A stretch of 35,377 nucleotides of DNA from an uncultured Eubacteriales bacterium (GCA_948467545.1 CAOKER010000018.1:1-35377), one strand, 5' to 3'. Positions 24,909-35,322 are shown, counted from the first letter of the stretch. A program made the numbers and translations. The notes: a model not told the origin generated them from the letters alone.

Positions 24909-25643
24909 ATGAATACCTTAAAAATAAAATCAGGCTCCGTCAATATGATTGCACACCGAGGTTTAAGCGGGCTTGAAAGAGAAAACACATACCCCGCTTT
25001 TACCGCGGCGGGAAACAGAAGTTATTTCGGAATTGAAACCGACATTCACAAAACAAAAGACGGAAAGTTTATTATTATTCACGATGATAATACAGAGAGA
25101 ATAAGTCTCGGCGAGCACAAAATAAACATTGAAGAAAATGATTTTTCATCCGTTGAAAACATTGTTCTGCCTGACCTTGACGGAAGTGAAAACAGACGCG
25201 ACATCAGAATACCTCTTTTAATCGACTATATAAAAATATGTAAAAAATATTGCAAAAAATGCGTTCTCGAACTCAAAAATTCTTTTTCCGAAGAAGATAT
25301 TAAAACTGTAGCAGAGGAAATAAGAGGAGAAGAGTATTTAGAAAATGTAATATTCATTTCATTTATCTGGGAAAACTGCAAGACCGTACGGGAACTTCTT
25401 CCCGAAAATGAGGTTCAGTGGCTTACGTGGGAGGAAATCACAGACGATACTATAAAATCCCTCTCCGAAAACGGCATTGATCTGGACGCAGCTTATAAGG
25501 TACTGACAAAGGACGTTATAGACAAACTTCATGCAAATAACATAAAGATAAACTGCTGGACATGTGACGATAAGGAGGACGCCGAAAAACTCGTGCAGAT
25601 GGGAGTGGACTTCATAACAACAAATATACTTGAAGGAAAATGA
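24909..25643 (+). CDS. Glycerophosphodiester phosphodiesterase family protein
   Basis: Hydrolyses glycerophosphodiesters to glycerol 3-phosphate and an alcohol; in Bacillota this recycles phospholipid or teichoic-acid material. The 244-residue TIM barrel has the family's catalytic and metal residues: His16-Arg17 (IAHRGLSG), Glu25-Asn26 (ENTYPAF), Glu43 and Asp45 (IETDIHKTKDG), His58 (IIIHDDN), then Glu in VLELKN and the late NCWTCDD. No signal peptide, so cytoplasmic. ATG 24909 is 5 nt after GGAGG; an upstream TTG frame is unneeded. A short intergenic stretch (25644-25886) with no feature follows. Confidence 0.9.
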   Translation: MNTLKIKSGSVNMIAHRGLSGLERENTYPAFTAAGNRSYFGIETDIHKTKDGKFIIIHDDNTERISLGEHKINIEENDFSSVENIVLPDLDGSENRRDIRIPLLIDYIKICKKYCKKCVLELKNSFSEEDIKTVAEEIRGEEYLENVIFISFIWENCKTVRELLPENEVQWLTWEEITDDTIKSLSENGIDLDAAYKVLTKDVIDKLHANNIKINCWTCDDKEDAEKLVQMGVDFITTNILEGK

Positions 25644-25886
25644 CGTGAAAAACAAAGAAATCAGAAATCTAAGCTTTACTTTTTTTACGTTCTGTATGCT
25701 TACGCCGACACAAATGCAAAGAAAGATACTAAAATCAAACTAAAGTCCGCAAGACCGACGTCAGCACGTCCGAACACGGCAAATTGCGCAACGAATAATA
25801 TGCATTTACATACAACGAAAATCTCACTGCACAGTCAAAAGTATAATTTTCTATATAAAAAAGTAAGAAAGGATGATAATACAACA

Positions 25887-27629
25887 ATGCTACGTTTAAT
25901 AAAATGTCTGAGAGAATATAAAAAACCAACCGTTCTTACGCTTATTTTTATCATCTGCGAAGCCGTCATTGAAACACTCATTCCGTTTATCACCGCAAAT
26001 CTTATAAACGGGATTCAGGCCGGAATAAGCATGAATCGAGTGGCGGTACTCGGAATAATCCTGATACTGATGGCCATGCTGTCTCTGTGCTTCGGAGGAG
26101 CCGCGGGACTTACATGTTCAAAAGCGTCGTCAGGCTTTGCCAAGAATATACGTTCGGATGTTTTTTCCCGCGTGCAGGAATTTGCTTTCCAGAATATCGA
26201 CCGCTTCTCTTCATCGTCTCTCGTGACAAGGATGACTACGGACGTCACCAACGTTCAAATGGCGTACATGATGCTGATACGCACCGCGGTACGCGCACCA
26301 TTGATGCTTATTTTCTCTGTGGTTATGGCCTTCATCATGGGAGGCGCGCTTGCAACATCCTTTGTAATAATCATTCCCGTGCTTGTGTTCGGTCTTTTGC
26401 TTATAGCTCACAATGCAATGCCTGCTTTCCGCGCCGTTTTCCGCAAATATGACAAGCTCAACGAATCAATCGAAGAAAATGTGCGCGGTATGCGCGTGGT
26501 AAAGGGGTTTGCCAGAGAGGAATATGAAAAGAAAAAATTCGGCAAGGCCGCCGAAAATATACAAGCCGATTTTACAAAGGCCGAGCGCATTGTGGCTTTC
26601 AACTCGCCCCTGATGCAAATCTGCGTATATTTTAACATGGTGTTTGTACTGCTCGTCGGATCAAAACTGATTCTCCGCTACAACGGAACGGTAATAGGAG
26701 TCGGTGAAATCTCCGCCATGCTGAATTACGGCATGCAGATTCTGATACAGCTCATGATGCTTTCAATGGTTTACGTTATGCTCACCATGTCCGGCGAATC
26801 TATCAAACGTATCTCCGAGGTTCTCGACGAACAATCGTCTCTCAAAGAGCCGGAAAATCCTGTTTTTGAAGTAAAGGACGGTTCTGTGGATTTTGACGGC
26901 GTGAGCTTTTCATATTCAAAAGACGCCGAAAGATACGCTCTGTCCGACATAAACCTTCACATAAAATCCGGCATGACCGTAGGTATTCTCGGCGGAACCG
27001 GATCAAGTAAATCTTCACTCGTACAGCTGATTCCGCGACTTTACGACGCGACTGCCGGAACGGTATCGGTCGGCGGCGTCGACGTAAGAAAATACGACCT
27101 TGAATCGCTCCGCGGACAGGTTGCAATGGTACTTCAGAAAAATATGCTTTTCTCCGGAACAATACGCGAAAATCTGAGATGGGGAAACGAGAACGCAACC
27201 GATGAAGAGCTTGACGAGGTATGTCGTATAGCTCAGGCGGACAGCTTTGTAAAGAGCTTTCCCGACGGCTACGATACATTTATAGAACAGGGCGGAACAA
27301 ACGTGTCAGGCGGGCAAAAGCAACGGCTCTGCATCGCCCGCGCACTTCTCAGAAAGCCCAAGATCTTGATTCTCGACGACTCTACAAGCGCCGTAGACAC
27401 CAAGACAGACGCACTCATACGCTCCGAATTCAAAAAATACATTCCGGAAACAACCAAGCTAATTATCGCTCAGCGCATAAGCTCGGTAATGGATTCCGAT
27501 CTTATAATCATAATGGAAGGCGGCAGTATATCCGCCGCGGGAACACACGACGAGCTAATGAAGTCCAGCAGTATCTACCGTGAAATTTATGAACAGCAGA
27601 CAAGAGGAAACGAAGCGTCCGAACAATAA
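25887..27629 (+). CDS. ABC exporter half-subunit, degenerate ATP site
   Basis: Membrane domain (six helices, about residues 15-315) fused to an ATPase domain, 580 residues. Walker A is GGTGSSKSS (369-377, Ser374 where Gly is normal), signature VSGGQ (473-477) is canonical, but Walker B ends LILDD (Asp498 in place of the catalytic Glu) and the switch His is Gln (Q529, IAQRIS). These are marks of the non-hydrolysing half of a heterodimeric exporter (BmrC/TM287-like). Its partner follows 72 bp downstream. ATG 25887 is 14 nt after GAAAGG. Substrate unknown: drugs, lipids or peptides are all possible. Confidence 0.92.
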   Translation: MLRLIKCLREYKKPTVLTLIFIICEAVIETLIPFITANLINGIQAGISMNRVAVLGIILILMAMLSLCFGGAAGLTCSKASSGFAKNIRSDVFSRVQEFAFQNIDRFSSSSLVTRMTTDVTNVQMAYMMLIRTAVRAPLMLIFSVVMAFIMGGALATSFVIIIPVLVFGLLLIAHNAMPAFRAVFRKYDKLNESIEENVRGMRVVKGFAREEYEKKKFGKAAENIQADFTKAERIVAFNSPLMQICVYFNMVFVLLVGSKLILRYNGTVIGVGEISAMLNYGMQILIQLMMLSMVYVMLTMSGESIKRISEVLDEQSSLKEPENPVFEVKDGSVDFDGVSFSYSKDAERYALSDINLHIKSGMTVGILGGTGSSKSSLVQLIPRLYDATAGTVSVGGVDVRKYDLESLRGQVAMVLQKNMLFSGTIRENLRWGNENATDEELDEVCRIAQADSFVKSFPDGYDTFIEQGGTNVSGGQKQRLCIARALLRKPKILILDDSTSAVDTKTDALIRSEFKKYIPETTKLIIAQRISSVMDSDLIIIMEGGSISAAGTHDELMKSSSIYREIYEQQTRGNEASEQ

Positions 27630-27701
27630 AAAAATCCGCGGTCTGCAGTTATTGCGCCGTACGGCGCAGCTCTGAGGCCGGCAGAAAGGAAAGATACATC
27701 A

Positions 27702-29675
27702 GTGAAAAAGAAAAATAAAAATAATATCCCTGATAGTCCCAAACCTAAATCGGGCATAAGCATACACACCTTCAGGCGAATTATAAAGATACTTTACGAA
27801 AGCTATCCAAGACTGATTCCGTTTACAGCGTTTTGCATCGTTTTTTCTGCAATTGTCAACGCAATCCCGTCAATCTTTGTCCAAAAAATATTGGCTGTGG
27901 TCACCGAATGTCTATCGGACGGCGTTTCGTCCGGTGCCGTAGGCATAGAGTGGTCGGAAGCGAGCGGCAAAATCATTCCGCTGATTATCGTACTTATCGT
28001 GCTCTATATTTTATCAATCATATCCATGACAATCTATACTCAGCTTATGGCGTTTATAACACAAGGCTTTTTAAGCAAACTGAGATGCAGAATGTTCGAC
28101 GGTATGCAGAATCTGCCTATCGGGTATTTCGATACACATAAGCACGGCGACATTATGAGCTATTACACAAACGATATAGATACTCTGCGGCAGCTGGTGT
28201 CGCAGTCGCTTCCGCAGCTTCTGCAGTCGATTGTCATTGTAGCGTCCGTTCTCGGAATTATGCTGTGGTACAGTATCTGGATGACGCTTATAGTTGCGGT
28301 CGGCGTCGCGGCCATGATTTTTGTATCAGGAAAAATCGGCGGAAGCTCGGCAAAATATTTTATACGCCAGCAGCGTTCAATCGGAAGTACAGAGGGTTAT
28401 ATACAAGAAATGATGAACGGTCAGAAGGTCATCAAGGTTTTCTCTCATGAAAAGAAAGCCAAGGAAGGCTTTGAGGAAATCAACGACCGGCTTTATCAAG
28501 ACAGCTATAAGGCGCACGCCTACGCAAACGCACTCGGTCCGATTATCATGAATATAGGAAATATTCTTTACGTTATGAGCGCAATGCTCGGAGGAATATT
28601 CATCCTTTCCAAAATACCCAATATTTCCGTTTCCTGCATTGCGGCAGGTACAATCGGCGTGTTATCGGTTGATATCCTTGTTCCCTTCCTCTCAATGACA
28701 AAGCAATTCACAGGAAACGTCAATCAGCTTTCGCAGCAAATTAACTCCATTGTCATGGGGCTTGCCGGAGCTGAGAGAATCTTTTCGCTTATGGACGAAG
28801 CCCCAGAAACCGATGAGGGATATGTCACGCTTGTAAACGCCAAGCTCGGAGAGAACGGAGAAATCACCGAAACTCCGGAACATACCGGAACATGGGCATG
28901 GAAACATCCTCACAGCGACGGCACAATTACCTATACGCTGCTGCGCGGAGATGTACGAATGACCGATGTCGACTTCGGATACGTTCCCGGAAAGGACGTT
29001 CTTCACGATGTTTCCGTATATGCCGAGCCGGGACAGAAAATAGCCTTTGTAGGAGCCACAGGAGCCGGAAAGACAACAATTACAAACCTTATAAACCGCT
29101 TTTACGATATTGCGGACGGCAAAATACGCTACGACGGAATAAACGTATCCAAGATTAAAAAGGCGGATCTCCGCCGCTCGCTCGGAATCGTTCTTCAGGA
29201 TACTAACCTTTTCACCGGTACAGTAATGGATAATATCAGATACGGCAATCTCAATGCGACCGACGAGCAGTGTCGGGCAGCGGCTGAGCTTGCGGGAGCG
29301 GATGACTTTATCAGACGTCTTCCCAAAGGATACGATACCGAGCTGTCAAACAACGGAGCCAATCTGTCTCAGGGGCAGCGCCAGCTCATTGCTATCGCGC
29401 GCGCAGCCGTAGCAGATCCTCCCGTTATGATTCTTGACGAGGCAACCTCTTCGATAGATACGCGTACCGAAGCGATTGTTTCACGAGGTATGGATAAACT
29501 CATGGAGGGAAGGACGGTTTTCGTAATTGCTCATAGACTGTCCACCGTCATGAATTCGGATGTAATTATGGTGCTTGACCACGGACGTATAATCGAAAGA
29601 GGTAATCACGATAAGCTGATTGCCGATAAAGGCACATATTATCAGTTGTATACCGGCGCTTTTGAGTTAGAATAA
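27702..29675 (+). CDS. ABC exporter half-subunit, catalytic ATP site
   Basis: Second half of the exporter, 657 residues: basic N-terminus, six-helix membrane domain (about 30-350), then the ATPase domain. A 40-residue insert (about 375-420, including HTGTWAWKHPHSDG) lies just before the ATPase core. Walker A GATGAGKT (451-458), Walker B MILDEATS with catalytic Glu580 and the switch His611 (IAHRLS) are canonical, but the signature is LSQGQ (555-559) not LSGGQ. In a heterodimer this signature faces the degenerate Walker motifs of the partner, so all defects share one site. GTG start at 27702, 12 nt after AGAAAGG. The substrate is unknown. Confidence 0.93.
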   Translation: MKKKNKNNIPDSPKPKSGISIHTFRRIIKILYESYPRLIPFTAFCIVFSAIVNAIPSIFVQKILAVVTECLSDGVSSGAVGIEWSEASGKIIPLIIVLIVLYILSIISMTIYTQLMAFITQGFLSKLRCRMFDGMQNLPIGYFDTHKHGDIMSYYTNDIDTLRQLVSQSLPQLLQSIVIVASVLGIMLWYSIWMTLIVAVGVAAMIFVSGKIGGSSAKYFIRQQRSIGSTEGYIQEMMNGQKVIKVFSHEKKAKEGFEEINDRLYQDSYKAHAYANALGPIIMNIGNILYVMSAMLGGIFILSKIPNISVSCIAAGTIGVLSVDILVPFLSMTKQFTGNVNQLSQQINSIVMGLAGAERIFSLMDEAPETDEGYVTLVNAKLGENGEITETPEHTGTWAWKHPHSDGTITYTLLRGDVRMTDVDFGYVPGKDVLHDVSVYAEPGQKIAFVGATGAGKTTITNLINRFYDIADGKIRYDGINVSKIKKADLRRSLGIVLQDTNLFTGTVMDNIRYGNLNATDEQCRAAAELAGADDFIRRLPKGYDTELSNNGANLSQGQRQLIAIARAAVADPPVMILDEATSSIDTRTEAIVSRGMDKLMEGRTVFVIAHRLSTVMNSDVIMVLDHGRIIERGNHDKLIADKGTYYQLYTGAFELE

Positions 29676-29686
29676 TCGAAAAACAA

Positions 29687-29713
29687 TAACCGAAAAAAGG
29701 TACTTTTCGGTTA
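29687..29713. terminator. Hairpin after the ABC exporter operon
   Basis: TAACCGAAAA and TTTTCGGTTA form a 10-bp stem with a 7-nt loop 11 bp after the stop codon. No T-run follows on the plus strand (ACTTGAAAAAA), so termination is uncertain. TTTTTCGGTTA recurs at 29751. The rest of 29714-29869 shows no gene; TTTAAAGTTTTTG and CTTTTTTCAAAAAG (29834-29865) resemble position 1-38. Confidence 0.5.
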
Positions 29714-29869
29714 CTTGAAAAAACTTATAATTTAATTTCGTAAACAGATATTTTTCGGTTACAGCTTTGAAACGGTATGCGCGTCTTGCGATATGCATTT
29801 CCGCAACTATAGCTATACATAAGCCTCCCTTTATTTAAAGTTTTTGCGGAGCTTTTTTCAAAAAGCGAC

Positions 29870-29967
29870 CGTTCCCTTGCAATCGTCCCTTGCAATCGTT
29901 CCTTTGCACAACCGTTCCCTTGCGGTCGTTCCCTTGCAATCGTTCCCTCGGAGCCGTTCTCTTTCAC
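29870..29967 (+). repeat. Seven ~14-bp tandem repeats in the udp leader
   Basis: Units CGTTCCCTTGCAAT (29870), CGTCCCTTGCAAT (29884), CGTTCCTTTGCACAAC (29897), CGTTCCCTTGCGGT (29913), CGTTCCCTTGCAAT (29927), CGTTCCCTCGGAGC (29941) and CGTTCTCTTTCAC (29955) follow directly on one another and end 3 bp before the ribosome site of udp. Confidence 0.85.
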
Positions 29968-29986
29968 GAAAGGAAAAATATAAAAA

Positions 29987-30829
29987 ATGAAATACACGTC
30001 GGAAACGCGCGCCTTTCATCTCAAAACCCAAGCAGGAGATATAAACAGGTACTGCATACTCACAGGCGATCCCGGAAGAACCGAGGAAATCGCCGAACAT
30101 CTGCAGGACGCATACCATGTATGCACAAATCGAGAGTTTTCCGTGCATAACGGAAATATAAGCTACGCGGGAGCAGACGGAAAAAGCTTCAGCGTACCTA
30201 TTACGGTATGTTCCACCGGAATCGGAGGTCCATCTGCTGCTATCGCGCTTGAGGAGCTTGTTCAGTGCGGAGCGGATACATTCATACGTATCGGCACCTG
30301 CGGCGGAATAGCCGAGAAGGTTATTCCGGGCGACAATGTAATCGCGCAGGCATGCGTCCGCCAAGAGGGAACAAGCAGAGAATACGCGCCAATCGAATAT
30401 CCCGCTGCGGCAGATTTTGAAATAACAGCGGCGCTCGTCCACGCATCTAAACAGCTCGGACAGCGTTTTCATACCGGTGTAATCCAATCAAAAGATTCAT
30501 TCTACGGTCAGCACGATATGAACCGCATGCCTGTATCAGACGATCTGCGTGCAAAATGGACCGCATGGAAAAGACTCGGCGTTCTTGCAAGCGAAATGGA
30601 AGCAGCGGCTCTGTTTGTGGTCTCAGCCGCGCTCGGAGTCAGATGCGGAGCCATTCTTCATACAATCTGGAATCAAGAACGATATGCCGCCGGTAAATAT
30701 GACAAAGAAAGCCGTGACACAACACCGAGCATCATCTGCGCGCTCCGAGCTCTCGCCCTTACAGCAGAGCGTGACAGGGGCGAAAACGCGCTTTGGTCAG
30801 GCACGATTTTAACTGAAAATAAAGCATAA
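29987..30829 (+). CDS. udp: Uridine phosphorylase
   Basis: Splits uridine with phosphate to uracil and ribose 1-phosphate for pyrimidine salvage. The 280-residue cytoplasmic protein carries the PNP/UDP family motifs: ILTGDPGR (phosphate loop), CSTGIGGPSAAIALEEL, IRIGTCGGIA, IQSKDSFYGQ and SEMEAAALF (nucleoside-binding Met/Glu). The KDSFYGQ segment and the length favour uridine phosphorylase over purine nucleoside phosphorylase. ATG 29987 is 13 nt after GAAAGG. Its leader carries seven short tandem repeats (29870-29967). Confidence 0.92.
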   Translation: MKYTSETRAFHLKTQAGDINRYCILTGDPGRTEEIAEHLQDAYHVCTNREFSVHNGNISYAGADGKSFSVPITVCSTGIGGPSAAIALEELVQCGADTFIRIGTCGGIAEKVIPGDNVIAQACVRQEGTSREYAPIEYPAAADFEITAALVHASKQLGQRFHTGVIQSKDSFYGQHDMNRMPVSDDLRAKWTAWKRLGVLASEMEAAALFVVSAALGVRCGAILHTIWNQERYAAGKYDKESRDTTPSIICALRALALTAERDRGENALWSGTILTENKA

Positions 30830-30970
30830 ACTTACTGCGTTCGGCTACCTATATATAACGAGTGGAATCGCGGAATAAAAAATGCGGAAATCTAAATCTG
30901 TAATTACAGTATAATTTTTCCGCTCTACACGCACCATCGGAAAAATGCAAAGAAAGGCATGGTAATTAAA

Positions 30971-33823
30971 ATGAAAAACGACATATTTGCAAATATAGCC
31001 GCCGGAGGAATCGGCGGGCGGAGCGAGCTGCTTGAACAGCCGCAGCCAAAGAAAATCAATCTCCGCGGCGTCGAACTGTCAGAAACGGATGCCGCGCCCA
31101 TTTCCGTTCCGAAAAAAATGGATACCTTGGACGAGCTTTCAGCCGCTCTCAAGGCGGAGCGCGCAAGGTATGCGCCGTATCTTGCCGACCATTCACCGAA
31201 GATTCCCGAATTTCACGAAAAAATAGACATTAAGAACTTTACCTTGTACCGCGAGGACGGCGGGACGGAGAAAATTACAATTCCTCACTACGGTGCGCCG
31301 CGGGGCTGTGCAGAGCTTCTCTACGACTCTCAGTTTTCACTCACGCCTGAGCAGACGGACGGAAATCACGCAATTTATATCTGTGTAGGCGGAGCCGACT
31401 ATATAGCGCATATATACATAAACGGAGTCTGTGTCGGAGTGCATGAAGGCTTTTTTTCTCCCTTTGAATTTGAAATCACACAGTATGTAAACCGAGGCTT
31501 GAATACACTGCGAATAGAGCTGAAAAACGACTACGTTTTCATGGGAAGCAAAGGCGAGGACGGCATAAGCCGTGAAGGCGAAAAGATGTATGCCGCAACG
31601 GGAATCGGATGGGATGATGCCCAGACAGGATGGCACCACTGCCCTCCCGGCATGGGACTTTACAAGGACGTGTTTGTCGATGTCCGTCCTACCGTACACA
31701 TTTCCGACCTGTACGTGCGTCCGCTCTGCGAGTCGGGCGAGGCTGAGCTTTGGATTGAAGTTCAGAGCAGCACATATGAGCAAAGAGACATATCCTTTGA
31801 GCTTTCTGTCTGCGGACAGAATTTTGAAGAAACGGTTATAGAAAAACTGCCATATAATCCCGCGACGGTAAAAACCGTCGGTCTGGGAGACACTTTTTCC
31901 GCCGCCATAAATCCCGAACAATACGGAGCAGGAATTCCGATGCCGGCGATGCATGGAAAAAACGTCTACAAGATACGCATACCGATGAAAAATTACCGAA
32001 AATGGGACCTCGACACGCCGTATCTGTATTCTGCTCAGGTAACGCTTTTTGAAAACGGAAAACCGACAGACGCGGCAAAAAATCAATTCGGAATGCGTAC
32101 ATTTACCGAAAACATGGAGGAAGACGAAAACGGATTGCGAGGAATGTTTTTCCTCAACGGACGAAGCATACGGCTGCGCGGCGCCAACACAATGGGATAT
32201 GAGCAGAACGACGTTCTGCGCGGGGACACAGAACAGCTAATCGACGATATTCTGCTCGCCAAGCTCTGCAATATGAATTTTCTGCGTCTTACTCAGCGCC
32301 CGGTACAGGACGAGGTATACACATACTGCGACCGTCTCGGTCTGATGACTCAGACAGATCTTCCGCTGTTCGCGAAAATGCGGCGCACAAAATTTGCGGA
32401 AGGCGTTAAACAGGCGGAGGAAATGGAGCGCCTGATCCGCTCGCACGCGTGTAATGTAGTAGTGTCGTATATGAACGAGCCGTCTCCGAACGCAGGAAAC
32501 GAGCCTCACCGTCACCTGATACGTACAGAAATGGAGGATTTTTTCAAAGCCTGCGACATCATTGTACATCTGACAAATCCCGACCGAGTAATCAAGCATA
32601 TAGACGGAGATTACGATCCTCCCTGCGAATCGCTTCCCGATAACCATTGCTACACAATGTGGTATAACGGTCACGGAATCGACATCGGCATGCTGCACCG
32701 CGGCTACTGGATGAACGTCAAACCGGGCTTTTACTACGGATGCGGTGAGTACGGCGTCGAGGGACTTGACTTTGAAAACGTAATGCGGGAAGATTACCCC
32801 GCCGAATGGATAACCGAACCGTTTGATCCCGCAAAAATCGTTGACGCTCAGACTGCGAATTTCTATTATTTCTTTTATGACGAACAGAACAGCATGTCCG
32901 AGTGGATTTCCGAAAGCCAAAATTTTCAGGCGTTCGGAGTGCGCGCAATGACTGAAGCGTTCAGGCGCGATAACCGTATGATTACAAACGCGATTCACCT
33001 GTTCATCGACGCGTGGCCGAGCGGCTGGATGAAAACGATTATGGATTGCCGCCGTCAGCCGAAGCCCGCATATTTCGCCTACAGAAACGCGCTTGAACCT
33101 GTAATGCTCAGTCTGCGCACCGACCGCTTCACTTATTACTGCGGAGAGCAGGTTTCAATTGAAGCCCATATCTGCAACGACACGCATAAACACGGCGGCG
33201 GAAAGCTGACTTTCGAGCTTTATAAGGACGGAAAGCTTGTGAAACGCGGAGAAACCGCCGCAGAAATAGTTGAAAACCGCGCAGAGTACGCCGCAAGCGC
33301 AGTATTTACCGCACCGCAGACAAGCGACCGCCAAAAATATACGCTTCGCGGAATTTTAACCGACAGCGACGGTGTTGTCATAGCATGGAACGAACAGCCC
33401 GTAGAGGTATTTGCTCATGTAGACATACCCGAAAACAGCGGAACGGTTCTTGTGGAAAAACTCACCGAAAACACGGAAATTGCCGGAGAAACAGTGCGCG
33501 TCAAAGCCTGCGGCATGTCGCCCGTTCACTTCGCGTCACGCAAAACCGGACACCCGTCGGTCGCGGAGTTCAAGCCTGAGGACATACGCTATTTTTACGA
33601 CGCAGAGGAGGATATGATTACCCCGATTGTCACGCACACGTTCGAGGCTGACGGCTTTACGCCGATTCTTGTCGGCGGAAATACAGACGACGAGGGTAAC
33701 TGGCATAAGGTCATGATTGCCGGAGAAAAAGAATGGAACGGAAAGAAATACGTCGTTTGTAATGTCGACCTGCGTACGGAAAATCCGATTGCAGAACGAC
33801 TGCGCGCCGCTTTGCTGAGATAA
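30971..33823 (+). CDS. Glycoside hydrolase family 2 protein, cytoplasmic
   Basis: Retaining beta-glycosidase of the GH2 group (beta-galactosidase/glucuronidase/mannosidase relatives), 950 residues, no signal peptide. Order: an N-terminal stretch, a jelly-roll sugar-binding domain (about 75-240), an immunoglobulin-like domain, the TIM barrel with the acid/base Glu503 (SYMNEP) and the probable nucleophile Glu593 (YYGCGEYG), and C-terminal beta domains (about 720-950). The FLNGRSIRLRGAN segment starts the barrel. Specificity cannot be read; import of oligosaccharides by a transporter elsewhere would be needed. ATG 30971 is 13 nt after AAAGG; the in-frame ATG at 30959 is too close to it. A TATAAT at 30910 may be the -10. 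Confidence 0.88.
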   Translation: MKNDIFANIAAGGIGGRSELLEQPQPKKINLRGVELSETDAAPISVPKKMDTLDELSAALKAERARYAPYLADHSPKIPEFHEKIDIKNFTLYREDGGTEKITIPHYGAPRGCAELLYDSQFSLTPEQTDGNHAIYICVGGADYIAHIYINGVCVGVHEGFFSPFEFEITQYVNRGLNTLRIELKNDYVFMGSKGEDGISREGEKMYAATGIGWDDAQTGWHHCPPGMGLYKDVFVDVRPTVHISDLYVRPLCESGEAELWIEVQSSTYEQRDISFELSVCGQNFEETVIEKLPYNPATVKTVGLGDTFSAAINPEQYGAGIPMPAMHGKNVYKIRIPMKNYRKWDLDTPYLYSAQVTLFENGKPTDAAKNQFGMRTFTENMEEDENGLRGMFFLNGRSIRLRGANTMGYEQNDVLRGDTEQLIDDILLAKLCNMNFLRLTQRPVQDEVYTYCDRLGLMTQTDLPLFAKMRRTKFAEGVKQAEEMERLIRSHACNVVVSYMNEPSPNAGNEPHRHLIRTEMEDFFKACDIIVHLTNPDRVIKHIDGDYDPPCESLPDNHCYTMWYNGHGIDIGMLHRGYWMNVKPGFYYGCGEYGVEGLDFENVMREDYPAEWITEPFDPAKIVDAQTANFYYFFYDEQNSMSEWISESQNFQAFGVRAMTEAFRRDNRMITNAIHLFIDAWPSGWMKTIMDCRRQPKPAYFAYRNALEPVMLSLRTDRFTYYCGEQVSIEAHICNDTHKHGGGKLTFELYKDGKLVKRGETAAEIVENRAEYAASAVFTAPQTSDRQKYTLRGILTDSDGVVIAWNEQPVEVFAHVDIPENSGTVLVEKLTENTEIAGETVRVKACGMSPVHFASRKTGHPSVAEFKPEDIRYFYDAEEDMITPIVTHTFEADGFTPILVGGNTDDEGNWHKVMIAGEKEWNGKKYVVCNVDLRTENPIAERLRAALLR

Positions 33824-35226
33824 GGCTGAGGTAATAAAAAGAGGTCTACGCCGTAATGCTAAAATAACGCCGAGATACACTGAGATAAAACACCTATAAT
33901 ATAAAATCCGGTCAAGCCGCACCAAACGATAAACGCAATTGAAAATCGCGCCGAATGGACGTCAAGACCGGATAAGTTAATTTCGTAGGCAAACATTTTT
34001 CTGTTCGGGACAGAAGAAACTTGGCATTGTGGGCTAACGCAACGCAAAGCGCGCGCGGTCTTTGCTTTAAAAGCTTATAAAAGCAAAACGTACTTTGCGG
34101 AAGTATAACCGCTCACGCGGTTTCTTTTATGCGGCGTGCAGAACATTTCACTGCGCTCAATGTCGCTCACTGTGCCCAATGTTATTTCATTGCGCTCAAT
34201 GTCGCTTTACTTCATTCAGCGTCGTGAAAACGTTAAGACCAAATCCACATTCGCCCCGCCGCCGTATCATGGCGGAAGACCATCCGCATGCATGACTTAC
34301 ATTCATGACTGTAAGCGCGCTCCGCAATGCAGTAAAAAATAATGAACTGCAAATACGGAATCGGCTTCGGCGGCTCCATAGCAACCCCAAGTTTAATAAT
34401 GGCTTACAGGAGCTGAAAAACGTCTCCCGTACTCGCTGCGACTTCGTTTGCCTTTGAAAATTAACTCCGAAAGGAAGAAACATTTCACGGCATTCTGAAA
34501 AGCATTCTGTGAAAAACGCTCTATCGGAAAGTATTGTACAGAAAACACTTTATGAAAAAGCATTATGTGAAAAGGTATTTCCGTGTAAAAACGTTATTAA
34601 AAGCGTTATAGCGTTATACGGAAAGACAGCTTTTCAAAAAAGTTTGCTTTTGATGACCTGAGAAATGTATATATAATCCGACTGTGCCGCGGAGACCGTA
34701 AAGCGTAAAGCGCGGTTCAAAAACCGCGGCAGAAACTAAAGTCATATACCGACGGCACAGAACGGATAAGTCAACCTCCGGGCAAATTTGCCGCAGGCGT
34801 AAAACTCGGAATTGTGGAATATCGCGGCGCAAAAGCTCCCCTAAAATTACTTTTAGTAAGTAAAACAGCTTCTGCGCAGGACAACCGCTTGCGCGGCGTC
34901 TTTTGCGCGGCGCGTTATAGCAAAAATCGCTAAAGTCAAATCACGCTTTTCCACAGCGCCGTATCAATGCGGAACGGGTTTGCATATGCAGTGATTTTCT
35001 GCTGTGCTGACAGTTGACAGTAGGCTGCATTGGTAGACGCGGCATTTGCCGCATGCAGTTTATGTCGCACTGGGTCATTTCATCTGAATCACAATGCAAA
35101 CTTATCGTATTAAAGACTGAAAGCAAAAGCTGACAGCGCACTTCTGATTTTGTATTGCGGCACCGCAGTCCTACACAAATTATGTTCGCACAGTTTTGTC
35201 GGCATTGAAACATTTTGCGCTTTGCA

Positions 35227-35298
35227 CGTTGAACACTTTGAAACGCTTTGAACGCTTAAAATGCTTAAAACGCTTGAAACACTCGAAAAACTTCAAAC
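35227..35298 (+). repeat. Right-arm-specific run of degenerate ~10-bp repeats
   Basis: Successive units such as AACACTTTGA, AACGCTTTGA, ACGCTTAAAA, TGCTTAAAA, CGCTTGAAAC and ACTCGAAAAA make a 70-bp array present only in this arm. The left arm goes straight from the CACTTTGCAC part to the promoter. Confidence 0.7.
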
Positions 35299-35322
35299 GG
35301 CTTTGCACCGCCGTTAAAAGGG

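Noticed and set aside
29858..30487. 209-codon minus-strand frame opposite udp
   Set aside because: Shadow of udp and of the tandem repeats, no ribosome site or family; the plus-strand udp motifs are unambiguous.
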